Source of the DNA: Natrinema versiforme
Lineage (GTDB): Archaea; Halobacteriota; Halobacteria; Halobacteriales; Natrialbaceae
Assembly: GCF_005576615.1 (NCBI RefSeq)
Contig: NZ_CP040330.1
Location: forward strand, 2,170,001-2,234,000
Direction of reading: 5' to 3'
Length of the DNA: 64,000 bases
Position numbers and translations under genes: made by a program. The notes beneath the pieces were generated by a model. It ran no database searches. It was given only the letters and a program-made list of their open reading frames with translations, and had not been told where the DNA came from. Of this stretch, positions 1 to 7,753 are shown piece after piece. How positions within the stretch are numbered: position 1 is the stretch's first letter; every line of letters starts with the position of its first letter.

Positions 1-1160
1 GTTAGGTCCGACAGCGCGCTCGAATCGGCGGCTTCGGTGGCCCGCGTTCGAGCCCCCGACACGAGTTCGCGAACGCGCTCGAGTCGGGCGGTGACGGCTC
101 CGTCGGCGGGACCGCCGGCGAGTTCGAACGACCGATCGATCGATGGTTGGACCCCGCCGTTCGACCGCGGATTCGCCCGCTCCGATCCGGCGAACAGCTC
201 CTCGAGTCGCGCCGGGACGAGCGGCGTCTCGGAGGCGGTCATCGAGAGGGTGACCACGAGCGCGAGTATCGAGACGACGACGACGCCCGGCCCCTGAAAG
301 AGGATGTACGTGTTCTCGCCGCCGAACCAGTAGATCGCCCACAGTCGCTTCGAGAAACCAAAGAGGAGGACGGCGAGCCAGAGTCGCAGCGGATTGGGAC
401 GGGTTCCACGGCGCTCGAGGAGCGCGATGCCGAGGACGAAGCCGATGAAGAGCCCGAGCGCGTGGCCCTGAATGGCGATGCCGGCCCACGAGGGTGCAGA
501 CGGCGGGCTTGGCTGTGCGGTGTAGACGTTGATCGGCTCCCGAAGCGCGTAATAGAGCCGCAAAAGCACGCTCTGGACGCCGAGCGTGCCGACGATCGTG
601 ACGATCGGATAGTGGACGACGGCGAAGCCGGCGAGGGCGAAGACGACGCCCGAGAAGCCGATCACGGGGCCGAGGGAGAAGAGACTGGTCGCCAGCCCGA
701 CGGCGACGACGGCCAGCGGAAAGAGCACGAACGCCCGCAGCCGCGGATTCGTCCGCCACGAGTCGGGCCGCTCGGGGTCCCGGTCGTCCGGGTAGTGGCT
801 CCACGCGAACTCGACGAGCGGTGCGACGACGACCGTCCCGGCCAGATTCCCGAGGAGATGGCTCAGCCCAGCGTGGGAGAACGCCGCCGTGGCCATCCCC
901 AGCGGATAGAAGTACGACCAGCTGCGGTAGGGGATCGTCACCGGATCGGATATGTCCGCGATACCGTCCTGGACGAACAGATAGACACAGACCACGAACG
1001 CGATCACGATCAGCGACCCCCACGGGACCCCGTACACGAGCCGCGACTCGAGTACGTCGCGCCAGCGTCGGGTCGGCCGGTGAACCCGTCTGACGACCGC
1101 GATCGACCCCACCAGCGCCGCGGCGACGACGACCGTCAGCAGGGCCGCAAGCGAGAGCAT
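1..1160 (-). CDS. rhomboid family intramembrane serine protease, C-terminus cut off by window edge
   Basis: The reading frame is open from ATG 1160 to base 1 (at least 386 residues), so the C-terminus is missing. Translation shows several membrane segments and the rhomboid signature: a His-rich segment ([11 protein letters not shown]), the catalytic serine motif GFSG in the following membrane segment, and a later His in [11 protein letters not shown]. Rhomboids cleave membrane-protein substrates within the bilayer. After the last hydrophobic stretch there is a polar tail of about 70 residues up to the edge, longer than a minimal rhomboid; its role is unknown. A TATA-like element at 1183-1189 fits leaderless transcription from ATG 1160. 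Divergent from rpoL. Confidence 0.85.
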   Translation of the reverse strand, partial: MLSLAALLTVVVAAALVGSIAVVRRVHRPTRRWRDVLESRLVYGVPWGSLIVIAFVVCVYLFVQDGIADISDPVTIPYRSWSYFYPLGMATAAFSHAGLSHLLGNLAGTVVVAPLVEFAWSHYPDDRDPERPDSWRTNPRLRAFVLFPLAVVAVGLATSLFSLGPVIGFSGVVFALAGFAVVHYPIVTIVGTLGVQSVLLRLYYALREPINVYTAQPSPPSAPSWAGIAIQGHALGLFIGFVLGIALLERRGTRPNPLRLWLAVLLFGFSKRLWAIYWFGGENTYILFQGPGVVVVSILALVVTLSMTASETPLVPARLEELFAGSERANPRSNGGVQPSIDRSFELAGGPADGAVTARLERVRELVSGARTRATEAADSSALSDL

Positions 1161-1182
1161 GTCCCGTGGTTCGAACGGCGGC

Positions 1183-1189
1183 GTATAGT
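1183..1189 (-). promoter_or_regulatory. TATA box of the rhomboid gene
   Basis: CACTATACG on the minus strand is centred about 26 nt upstream of ATG 1160, the usual place for a leaderless haloarchaeal transcript. Confidence 0.5.
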
Positions 1190-1262
1190 GATTTGCCTTC
1201 GCATGCGGTCCTCGAGCGGCGGCTTCGAAAGGTACAAGCAGCCGACGAACGGACTGCGTGAC

Positions 1263-1544
1263 ATGGAACTGCGGGTCACCGAGAGCACCGAGGACGAACT
1301 CTCGATCGAAATCGCCGGCGAGGATCACACATTCATGAACGTGCTCAAGGGCGCGCTGCTCGAGCACGACGACGTGAGCGCAGCGACCTACGACGTCAAT
1401 CCCGAACAGTCGGGCGGCCAGACCGAGCCGATCCTGACGATCAAGACCGAGGGCGCGGACCCCCTCGAGTGTCTCGAGGAAGCCGCCGTCGCGGTCCGCG
1501 AGAAGGCGAACTCCTTCCGGGACGCGTTCGAGGCGGCCGCATAA
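1263..1544 (+). CDS. rpoL: DNA-directed RNA polymerase subunit L (Rpo11)
   Basis: The protein has 93 residues, the normal length for archaeal Rpo11, which pairs with Rpo3 (subunit D) in the alpha-like assembly platform of RNA polymerase. The diagnostic stretch is [24 protein letters not shown], cited here by position (residues 21-44), followed by the typical [17 protein letters not shown] region. The same frame is open far upstream, but only ATG 1263 starts where the family starts. A TATA-like sequence at about 1228-1238 suggests a leaderless message. Confidence 0.95.
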   Translation: MELRVTESTEDELSIEIAGEDHTFMNVLKGALLEHDDVSAATYDVNPEQSGGQTEPILTIKTEGADPLECLEEAAVAVREKANSFRDAFEAAA

Positions 1545-1586
1545 GACGCCGACGCGGCCGGCGGTCGATCGCAGCGCTCTCGATCG

Positions 1587-1594
1587 TTCTTTTT
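1587..1594 (+). terminator. T-rich terminator after rpoL
   Basis: TTCTTTTT lies 43 nt after the rpoL stop codon. Archaeal transcription commonly ends at such T-runs. No strong hairpin is needed or seen. Confidence 0.4.
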
Positions 1595-1707
1595 CCGCTC
1601 GTTGCTCGGGTCACGTTTCGGTTCGGTCACGTCTTACAGCGAGATAACGAGCTGTCGTCACCGACGAACTGCGACGCCGAAACGATGCATCAGCCGACTG
1701 TCATCGA

Positions 1708-2577
1708 TCAGCACGCCGCGTAGACGGTGTAGACATCCCCGTTCGGCGCGACGTGAACGTCGACACCTTCGGCGTCGAACCCGGTCCGCATATCGTCGCC
1801 GTACTGCGAGAGCAACGCCGAAGCGATGTCCTCGGCGAGTCCCGATTCGTCGGCGTAGTCGTCAACCGAGATGGCCGTGAGGACCGTCGGTACGCCGTGT
1901 ACCGGGGCCTCGCAGTCGTGATCGAACTCGTCGGCGCTCGCTCCATCCGGATTTCTGTCCTCGAAGTCGCGCACGACGAGCCTGCGGTTCTCGGACTCCG
2001 CGTACGCCGCCAGTCCGTCGTCGTACGTCCGCCGGTCCGCGGGCTCTCGTTCTTCCTCGAGCCGGTCGTGGACCGCTCGGTCCACGGCCTCGAGATCGAG
2101 TCCGGACGCCTCGGAGCCCTGTCCCGGCGCGTCGGGCGGACCGATCCCCGGCAGGATCGTTGGTGAGACGATCCCCGTCGCGAACAGCGCGACGATCACG
2201 CCGATGACGACGAAGATCGGCAGGTAGGGCTTTGCGACCTCGAACCAGCTCGGCGTGTCCAGATCGCGTTCCAGCCCCTCGTAGGTCTGCTCGACCCGCT
2301 CGAGGTCGGGGTTGCCACAGCGAGAACAGGGCGGGGTGTTCCGGACGTGTTCCCGCCCGCAGTTGGGACAGGCCCAGACGTAGTCGGGCCCCGTTTCGAC
2401 GGTCCCGGAGGGGATCGGCTCGCGATCCGCATCGGGAGCGCCGTCGCTCCCGGGCCCGGATCCGTTCTCCTCGTCGACGCGGACGACCGCCTTCTCGAAC
2501 GAGTTATGGCCGCAGTCGTCACAGGGCGGGTCGTTCTCCGCGTGCGGTTTGCCACACCGCGTACACCGCCAGTTCAC
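1708..2577 (-). CDS. membrane protein with two zinc ribbons and a degenerate CAP-like domain (paralogue 1)
   Basis: The protein has 289 residues. The GTG start at 2577 was chosen over an ATG 29 codons upstream because the neighbouring paralogue starts at the same zinc-ribbon position and a TATA-like CTTATCC sits 25-32 nt upstream. The order is: zinc ribbon (CTRCGKPH with a partner CDDCGH), acidic linker, second zinc ribbon (CPNCGREH with CSRCGN), one membrane segment near residues 125-145, then about 130 residues. This last part recalls the CAP/SCP1 fold: an early helix like HDRLEEER and the end motif DVYTVYAAC. The His/Glu residues of active CAP domains were not found. Function unknown. Tandem paralogue of the next gene. 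Confidence 0.75.
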   Translation of the reverse strand: MNWRCTRCGKPHAENDPPCDDCGHNSFEKAVVRVDEENGSGPGSDGAPDADREPIPSGTVETGPDYVWACPNCGREHVRNTPPCSRCGNPDLERVEQTYEGLERDLDTPSWFEVAKPYLPIFVVIGVIVALFATGIVSPTILPGIGPPDAPGQGSEASGLDLEAVDRAVHDRLEEEREPADRRTYDDGLAAYAESENRRLVVRDFEDRNPDGASADEFDHDCEAPVHGVPTVLTAISVDDYADESGLAEDIASALLSQYGDDMRTGFDAEGVDVHVAPNGDVYTVYAAC

Positions 2578-2601
2578 TGATAGAAGAGCACGACCGCGGA
2601 G

Positions 2602-2609
2602 GGATAAGC
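2602..2609 (-). promoter_or_regulatory. TATA box of zinc-ribbon paralogue 1
   Basis: GCTTATCC on the minus strand, 25-32 nt upstream of GTG 2577. It supports the GTG start and a leaderless transcript. Confidence 0.5.
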
Positions 2610-2714
2610 GTATTGGACGGTCGAACACGTCGGTCCGCGAGTCACCGGTCTCACTCGACGGCATCGTTTCAGTCGGACCCTCCCCTCAGAGGACGTTCGA
2701 TCGAAACGGCCCGA

Positions 2715-3539
2715 TCAGCACGTCGCGTAGAACACGTAGATCGAGCCGTCGACGGCGTGGAGATCGATCCCCTCGCCGTCGTATCCGGACCCAGTGACGC
2801 CGTCGCCCGAGCGCATGAAATCGACGACGCCGTCGGCGAGCGCGGCTTCGTCATCGTAGTTCGCCGTCGACAGGGCGGCCGGTAGCTGGCCTTCCTCGAG
2901 CGTGCCGCGACAGTCGATCCCGAAGTCCCGTAGCGATACCGCCTCGACCCTGGCATCCTCGTACTCGATCGCAACGTACGCGCGATTGTGGTACTCCGCG
3001 TACGCTGCGAGGCCGTCGTCGTACGTCCGCGAGTCGGCGCGCTCGTCCTCGAGGCGGTCGTGGATCAACTCCTCAGTCCGTTCGAGGTCGATCCCCGCCG
3101 CCTCGGTTCCGTCACCGGGCGCATCGGGCGGATCCGGCGTGAAAATCCCGTTTATCATCGTCGGTGAGACGATCCCGGTGGCGAACAGCGCGCCGATCAG
3201 GACGACGACGGCGACCACGGGCAGGTACGGTTTGGCGACTCCCAGCCAGCCCGGCGCGTCGAGATCCCGATCGACATCGTCGTAGGTCTGTTCGGTCTTC
3301 TCGAGAGTCGGGTTGCCACAGCGCGAGCACGGCGGATTGTGCTTGACGTGCTCGCGGCCGCAGTCCGAACAGGTCCAGACGTAGCTCGTTCCGGTATCGA
3401 TCGTGCCGGCCGACGCGTCCGTCGACTCGGCGTCCCCCTCGCGGACGACCGCCTTCTCGAATGCGTTGTGGCCGCAGTCGTCACAGGGCGGATCGTCTTC
3501 CGCGTGCGGTTTCCCACACCACGTGCATCGCCACTCCAT
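2715..3539 (-). CDS. membrane protein with two zinc ribbons and a degenerate CAP-like domain (paralogue 2)
   Basis: The protein has 274 residues and the same layout as paralogue 1: zinc ribbon at residues 4-25 (CTWCGKPH, CDDCGH), second zinc ribbon (CSDCGREH, CSRCGN), one membrane segment, then a CAP-like outer domain ending in IYVFYATC. The N-terminal 30 residues are nearly identical between the two copies while the outer domain has diverged. This suggests a tandem duplication with faster change in the exported part. A strong TATA box (3563-3571) lies 24-32 nt before ATG 3539. Function unknown; a sensor or regulator of the cell surface is a guess. Confidence 0.78.
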   Translation of the reverse strand: MEWRCTWCGKPHAEDDPPCDDCGHNAFEKAVVREGDAESTDASAGTIDTGTSYVWTCSDCGREHVKHNPPCSRCGNPTLEKTEQTYDDVDRDLDAPGWLGVAKPYLPVVAVVVLIGALFATGIVSPTMINGIFTPDPPDAPGDGTEAAGIDLERTEELIHDRLEDERADSRTYDDGLAAYAEYHNRAYVAIEYEDARVEAVSLRDFGIDCRGTLEEGQLPAALSTANYDDEAALADGVVDFMRSGDGVTGSGYDGEGIDLHAVDGSIYVFYATC

Positions 3540-3562
3540 TAATAGCCGAAGGAAACTGGGTG

Positions 3563-3571
3563 TATATAAAT
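3563..3571 (-). promoter_or_regulatory. TATA box of zinc-ribbon paralogue 2
   Basis: ATTTATATA on the minus strand, 24-32 nt before ATG 3539, in an AT-rich patch. Strong match to the haloarchaeal TATA box. Confidence 0.65.
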
Positions 3572-3620
3572 ATAGTGGACCGTGTACGAAAGCGACGGAT
3601 AGCGGTCGAATCGGCCGCTG

Positions 3621-4436
3621 TCAGAGACGAACGGGAACGTCGCGCTCGTCGAGGTAGGCCTTCGTCTCCTCGATCGAGTACTCGTCGAAGTGGAAGATCG
3701 AGGCCGCGAGGCCGGCGTCGGCACCGGCGTCGGTGAACACGTCGTACATGTCCTCGGGACCGCCACAGCCAGAGGAGGCGATGACCGGCGTATCGACGGC
3801 GTCGCAGACGGCTTCCGTCAGGGGGAGGTCGTAGCCGTCTTTGGTGCCGTCCTTGTCGATCGAGTTGACGAAGAGTTCGCCCGCGCCGCGGGACTCGGCC
3901 TCTCGAGCCCACTCGAGGACGTCGATGCCGGTCCCCTCGCGGCCGCCCTTTTTCGTACACTCGAACCAGCAGGACTCGCCGTCGATTTCGACATAGTTCT
4001 CGCCCTGCTCGTCGAAGCGTCGTCTCGCGTCGACGCTGATGACGATACACTGGTTACCGAAGGCTTTCGCGCCCTCGTTGATCAGTTCGGGGCGCTCGAG
4101 CGCGCCGGTGGTGATCGAGACCTTGTCCGCGCCGGCGCGCAGGGTCTCTTTGATGTCCTCGGTAGTGCGGATGCCGCCGCCGACCGTGAGGGGGATGAAG
4201 ACCTCGTCGGCGACGCGCTCGACGACGTCGAGCATCGTCTCGCGGCCCTCCGCGGAGGCGGTGATGTCGAGGAAGACGAACTCGTCCGCGCCGGACTCGT
4301 TGTAGGCCTTGGCCATCTCGACCGGATCGCCGGTGTACTTCAGATCCTCGAAGTTGACGCCGGTGTAGACCGCCGGGTTCCCGTCCTCGTCGAGATCCAC
4401 GTCGATACACGGGATGACTCGCTTGGTCAATACCAT
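3621..4436 (-). CDS. hisF: imidazole glycerol phosphate synthase, cyclase subunit
   Basis: The protein has 271 residues. HisF is the (beta/alpha)8 cyclase that uses ammonia from HisH to turn PRFAR into imidazole glycerol phosphate and AICAR in histidine synthesis. Family motifs are plain: [10 protein letters not shown] at the N-terminus with the first catalytic Asp, LTVGGGIRT at the first phosphate site, VISVDARR with the second catalytic Asp, [10 protein letters not shown], and IASSGCG at the second phosphate site. It stands alone; hisH and other his genes are not in the window. An inverted repeat covers its promoter (4441-4473). Confidence 0.96.
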   Translation of the reverse strand: MVLTKRVIPCIDVDLDEDGNPAVYTGVNFEDLKYTGDPVEMAKAYNESGADEFVFLDITASAEGRETMLDVVERVADEVFIPLTVGGGIRTTEDIKETLRAGADKVSITTGALERPELINEGAKAFGNQCIVISVDARRRFDEQGENYVEIDGESCWFECTKKGGREGTGIDVLEWAREAESRGAGELFVNSIDKDGTKDGYDLPLTEAVCDAVDTPVIASSGCGGPEDMYDVFTDAGADAGLAASIFHFDEYSIEETKAYLDERDVPVRL

Positions 4437-4440
4437 GTGG

Positions 4441-4473
4441 TTACTACCGCACAGTTCGCACTGGGGGTAGTAA
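4441..4473 (-). promoter_or_regulatory. inverted repeat over the hisF promoter
   Basis: TTACTACC at 4441-4448 and its exact complement GGTAGTAA at 4466-4473 are separated by 17 nt (centres 25 bp apart). The distal arm merges with the TATA-like sequence of hisF. It could be an operator or a chance repeat; no regulator is known from the sequence. Confidence 0.35.
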
Positions 4474-4576
4474 AGGGGTCTGGATCGTGTTCGCGAGCCG
4501 AGACGACCCGACGCCGGCGCTCGAGTCGACGATCCGTGTAGGTGTTCTTAAGTGATCGAACCGAGAACGAGCACGT

Positions 4577-4765
4577 ATGGCAGACGACACTGAAACCCCC
4601 GAGGGTGACGACACGGGAGCCGATGTCGGGCACGATCTCGACGCCGAGCGAACGACCGCACCGATGAGCGATTACTCGTCGCGAGCCGTGTTGATCGGCG
4701 CTCTCGTCGCGCTGATCGGCGCGGTGGTTGCGTTCGGAATTCCGTTGCTCGCGGTCGGGATATAA
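4577..4765 (+). CDS. small single-pass membrane protein, unknown function
   Basis: The protein has 62 residues: an acidic N-terminal half (about 28 residues) followed by one hydrophobic helix, VLIGALVALIGAVVAFGIPL, at the C-terminus. Small proteins of this design are common in haloarchaea. TTCTTAAG is placed about 27-32 nt upstream, consistent with a leaderless start. Its stop abuts the end of the convergent ribbon-helix-helix gene (1 nt between them). Confidence 0.7.
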   Translation: MADDTETPEGDDTGADVGHDLDAERTTAPMSDYSSRAVLIGALVALIGAVVAFGIPLLAVGI

Positions 4766-4766
4766 G

Positions 4767-4997
4767 CTAGAAGACGTACTCGTCGTCGTGGCCCATCATG
4801 CCGTCGTCTTCGAAGCCGGTCCCGCCGGTTCCTGCTCCCTCCTCTTCGTCGGAGGGTCCACTGGTCTTGTAGGCCTTGATGCCCGTCGAAAGGAGGTCCT
4901 CGATCGCCTCCTCGCGGTTGACGAACTCGCCGCGTTCGACCATCTGGGCGATCTGCATCTCGAGGTGCTCCGGTATGGTGATCTCTACTTTCGGCAT
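4767..4997 (-). CDS. ribbon-helix-helix domain protein (CopG/Arc type)
   Basis: The protein has 76 residues. It begins with a beta-strand pattern MPKVEITIPEHL followed by two helices (EMQIAQMVERGEFVNREEAI), the standard RHH DNA-binding fold; such proteins bind DNA as dimers. The last 30 residues are acidic and Gly-rich. TATA-like ACCTAAAT at 5021-5028 fits a leaderless start. The target is unknown. Confidence 0.75.
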   Translation of the reverse strand: MPKVEITIPEHLEMQIAQMVERGEFVNREEAIEDLLSTGIKAYKTSGPSDEEEGAGTGGTGFEDDGMMGHDDEYVF

Positions 4998-5020
4998 CTG
5001 ATTCGGCTTTCGGCGAGGGG

Positions 5021-5028
5021 GTATTTAG
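5021..5028 (-). promoter_or_regulatory. TATA box of the RHH gene
   Basis: CTAAATAC on the minus strand, 24-31 nt upstream of ATG 4997. Confidence 0.5.
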
Positions 5029-5151
5029 GTTTGACGGGGACTGACAGCGGCCGGAACGAAGCATGCACTCGTCGAACGGGTAGGCGGCTCGAGCGAGGTC
5101 GAAGCCGTCGCGGGAACCATGTGCGGATGAGAAGTCGGCGACGCGGGTCGC

Positions 5152-5451
5152 TTAGCGGTTACCCATCATCGAGTCGAACGCGTTCTTCAGCTTCGTCCCG
5201 GGCTGGGTCAGTGTGTCGAGTTGCTGGCGCATCTTGCGCTGGTTGAAGTAACTCGCGAACGCCAGGATAGTCGGCGGCCAGAGGCCGATGAACGCGCCGA
5301 GCTGGCGCTCCCCGCGCATGAAGAAGTAGTATAGCGAAAGGCCGACCGCTGCGGCCGACGCGATGAACGCAGGCCCCATCGCCTGTTCACCGACTTCTTC
5401 CGCTGCCTGTCCGGACATCTCTCGTTCCGTTATCTGTTGTCTGCTCGCCAT
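5152..5451 (-). CDS. small membrane protein, unknown function
   Basis: The protein has 99 residues. Two hydrophobic segments (about residues 27-46 and 50-68) are followed by a basic/amphipathic tail, a two-helix hairpin design. ATG 5451 fits a CTTAGTAC TATA-like element at 5477-5484; a second Met at residue 12 is an alternative start. No recognised family. Confidence 0.6.
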   Translation of the reverse strand: MASRQQITEREMSGQAAEEVGEQAMGPAFIASAAAVGLSLYYFFMRGERQLGAFIGLWPPTILAFASYFNQRKMRQQLDTLTQPGTKLKNAFDSMMGNR

Positions 5452-5754
5452 GCACTGATTTCTCTCGGCGAGACTGTACTAAGGGATGGCGAGGGTTTCG
5501 CGAGAAACCCCCGAGTAGTGCCAACCAACGGACTGTTTCGATCAGTTTCGAACCCGTTCTCGTCAGCCCAATTCGGGGTTAGTCGAGGGCCGGCCGCGCG
5601 TTCGTCGCAACGGTTCGGATCGAGGGGCCGAATCGGCGCGGTTTTCGCTGGACCGACGCCGCGAGTGTCCGCGTCGAGCGGCGACCGTCTGCGGAACCGG
5701 TCGAGAGTAGGGCCGATGCGTCACACCTACATCCGTCGGGACGTACCCACGGAC
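5452..5754 (+). other. intergenic stretch, 303 bases
   Basis: It holds the promoter of the minus-strand gene ending at 5451 (TATA-like at 5477-5484) and a short hairpin at 5494-5511 (GGGTTTC, loop GCGA, GAAACCC) with no T-run after it. No convincing gene is visible. Confidence 0.4.
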
Positions 5755-6351
5755 ATGGACGCGACGGACGTTACGGACCTCTATCAGGAGTTCGGCGACG
5801 AGCGACTGCCACCCGGACAGCGCGAGACGTCCGCGTTTCCCGTCCTCTCGAAGAGCGGGACGCCCGACTGGGACCCCGAGACGTGGGAGTTCACCGTCAC
5901 CGGTGCGGTCGACGAGGAACTCTCCTTCTCGTGGGACGAGTTCCGGGACCTGCCGAGTGTCACCCAGCGACAGGACTTTCACTGCGTGACCGGCTGGAGC
6001 AAGTTCGACTGTACGTTTACCGGGGTGTCGTTCCCCGAACTCGCCGAGCGGGCCGGCGTTCACGATGATGCGGTCCACGTCATGTTCTCCGCGATGGACG
6101 ACTACACGACGGACCTGCCGCTCGAGGACTGCATGCGCGATGAGGTCCTGTTCACGTGGGAATTCGACGGCGAGTCGCTCCCGGACGACCACGGCGGCCC
6201 GCTCCGGGTAGTCACGCCCCACAGGTACGCCTACAAGGGCGCGAAGTGGGTCGACGGCGTCGAGTTTCTCACCGAGTCCCAGCGGGGCTACTGGGAGCGA
6301 CGGGGGTACTCCCAGACCGCGGACCCGTGGCAGGAAGAGCGGTACAGTTAG
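5755..6351 (+). CDS. sulfite-oxidase/YedY-like molybdopterin-binding oxidoreductase, small cytoplasmic form
   Basis: The protein has 198 residues and matches the molybdopterin-binding fold of sulfite oxidase and MsrP/YedY. Motifs are FHCVTGWSKFDCTFTG (residues about 76-91), whose first Cys is the expected Mo ligand, then VMFSAMDDYTTDLPLEDC and GGPLRVVTPHRYAYKGAKW. It lacks the dimerisation domain and any signal peptide, so it probably acts in the cytoplasm. The substrate is not predictable. ATG 5755 fits the family start; ATG 5716 in the same frame would add 13 residues. Confidence 0.8.
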   Translation: MDATDVTDLYQEFGDERLPPGQRETSAFPVLSKSGTPDWDPETWEFTVTGAVDEELSFSWDEFRDLPSVTQRQDFHCVTGWSKFDCTFTGVSFPELAERAGVHDDAVHVMFSAMDDYTTDLPLEDCMRDEVLFTWEFDGESLPDDHGGPLRVVTPHRYAYKGAKWVDGVEFLTESQRGYWERRGYSQTADPWQEERYS

Positions 6352-6401
6352 TGCTCGGTGAATAGTTAGGCTGAAGGCGAGGCGGTCCTGACCTGTGGTC
6401 G

Positions 6402-7745
6402 ATGGATCGATCGTCGGGCGATGGTCGACTGGCGGGTGGGACGGATCCGGCTGGGGAGGCTGACGGCCTCGTGAGCCGGAGCCGCGAACTCGAGGACGTC
6501 TCTTTCAGCGCGATACTCGACGGCAGCGCCGAGTCCCGCGTCCAGTGGGCCACACCCGACGGTCTCGAACTCGTCGGTCGGGGCGTCGCTGCGCGGGTTA
6601 CCGCGGCCGGCACCGACCGATTCGATCGAATTCGAACGCAAGCGAGGCGCGCGTTCGACGGACTCGCACACGACGGCCCCGAGGCGGCCCGGCCGCGCGC
6701 CGTCGGCGGCGTGTCGTTTCACGACGGCCACGAGCCGGACCCGCCGTGGACCGGGTTCGACGCGGCCTCCTTTGTCGTCCCGCAAGTACTCGTCACTCGA
6801 ACCGACGACGGGACGTGGCTGACGGCCGTCGGGAACCGGGCCGACGAGGCCGACGACCGCCTCGAGCGCTGGCACGAGCGCCTGCGGGACCTGCCGGCGA
6901 TGCGACCGAGCGGCTCGACGCCCGGCGTCGCCGCGACCCGGCGGACGACCTCGCAGGCCGACTGGACGACACAGGTCGAGACCGCCCTCGAGCGGATCGC
7001 CGACGGAACGCTGACGAAAGTCGTCCTCGCACAGGCGCTTTCCGTCGAACTCGAGGGGCCGATCGACGTACCCGCGACGGTCGAGCGACTGCGCCGCCGG
7101 TACCCGAACTGTTACCGGTTTCTGGTCGGCCACGGGATCGGCGGCACGTTCTTCGGCGCGCCGCCCGAGCGGCTGGTTTCGAAACGCGGCGACCGCGTCG
7201 AGACGGAGGCACTCGCCGGCTCGGTCCCCCGCGGCGAGACGCCGGCCGAAGACGAGGAACACGTCGAACGGATGCGTGCCGACGCGAAGTTCCAGCACGA
7301 ACACGGGCTCGTCGCGGACGCGATCAGCGACCAACTCGAGCCCCTCGCGCGCGAACTCACCGTCCGCGAGCAGACGATCCGCCGGCTGGCGACGATCCAG
7401 CACCTCCGGACGCCGATCGAAGCGAGACTCGAGGGGGATCGACACGTCCTCGAACTCGTCGAGGCGTTACATCCCACCCCCGCAGTGGGCGGCGTTCCGC
7501 CGGACGCGGCCTGGGAGACGATTCGCGAGACGGAGCCCTTCGAGCGGGGCTGGTACGCCGCGCCCGTCGGCTGGTTCGACGCCGACGGTGACGGCGAATT
7601 CGCGGTCGCGCTCCGCTCGGGCGTCGCGGCCGACGGGACCGTGACGCTCTTCGCCGGCAACGGGATCGTCGCCGACAGCGATCCCGACGAAGAGTGGCCG
7701 GAGGTAGAACTGAAGTTCCGACCGATCCTCGATGAACTGCGATAA
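6402..7745 (+). CDS. menF: isochorismate synthase
   Basis: The protein has 447 residues. It converts chorismate to isochorismate, the first step of the classical menaquinone route. The chorismate-binding domain fills the C-terminal 260 residues: KVVLAQALSVEL near residue 207, FLVGHGIGGTFFGAPPERLV, ETEALAGSVPRGETPAED, LHPTPAVGGVPPD, and AGNGIVADSDPDEEW at the end. This pattern is that of the MenF/EntC group rather than TrpE. It lies 8 nt before menD, so the two are surely co-transcribed. The first 30 residues are polar and weakly conserved, so the start is somewhat uncertain. Confidence 0.93.
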   Translation: MDRSSGDGRLAGGTDPAGEADGLVSRSRELEDVSFSAILDGSAESRVQWATPDGLELVGRGVAARVTAAGTDRFDRIRTQARRAFDGLAHDGPEAARPRAVGGVSFHDGHEPDPPWTGFDAASFVVPQVLVTRTDDGTWLTAVGNRADEADDRLERWHERLRDLPAMRPSGSTPGVAATRRTTSQADWTTQVETALERIADGTLTKVVLAQALSVELEGPIDVPATVERLRRRYPNCYRFLVGHGIGGTFFGAPPERLVSKRGDRVETEALAGSVPRGETPAEDEEHVERMRADAKFQHEHGLVADAISDQLEPLARELTVREQTIRRLATIQHLRTPIEARLEGDRHVLELVEALHPTPAVGGVPPDAAWETIRETEPFERGWYAAPVGWFDADGDGEFAVALRSGVAADGTVTLFAGNGIVADSDPDEEWPEVELKFRPILDELR

Positions 7746-7753
7746 CACCTGAG

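Noticed and set aside
147-1262. Long plus-strand open frame joined in frame to rpoL
   Set aside because: It is antisense to the rhomboid gene, Arg/Asp/Glu-rich without a known fold, and RpoL starts at 1263.
5494-5511. Hairpin GGGTTTC-GCGA-GAAACCC as a terminator
   Set aside because: No T-run follows and no gene ends just before it on either strand.
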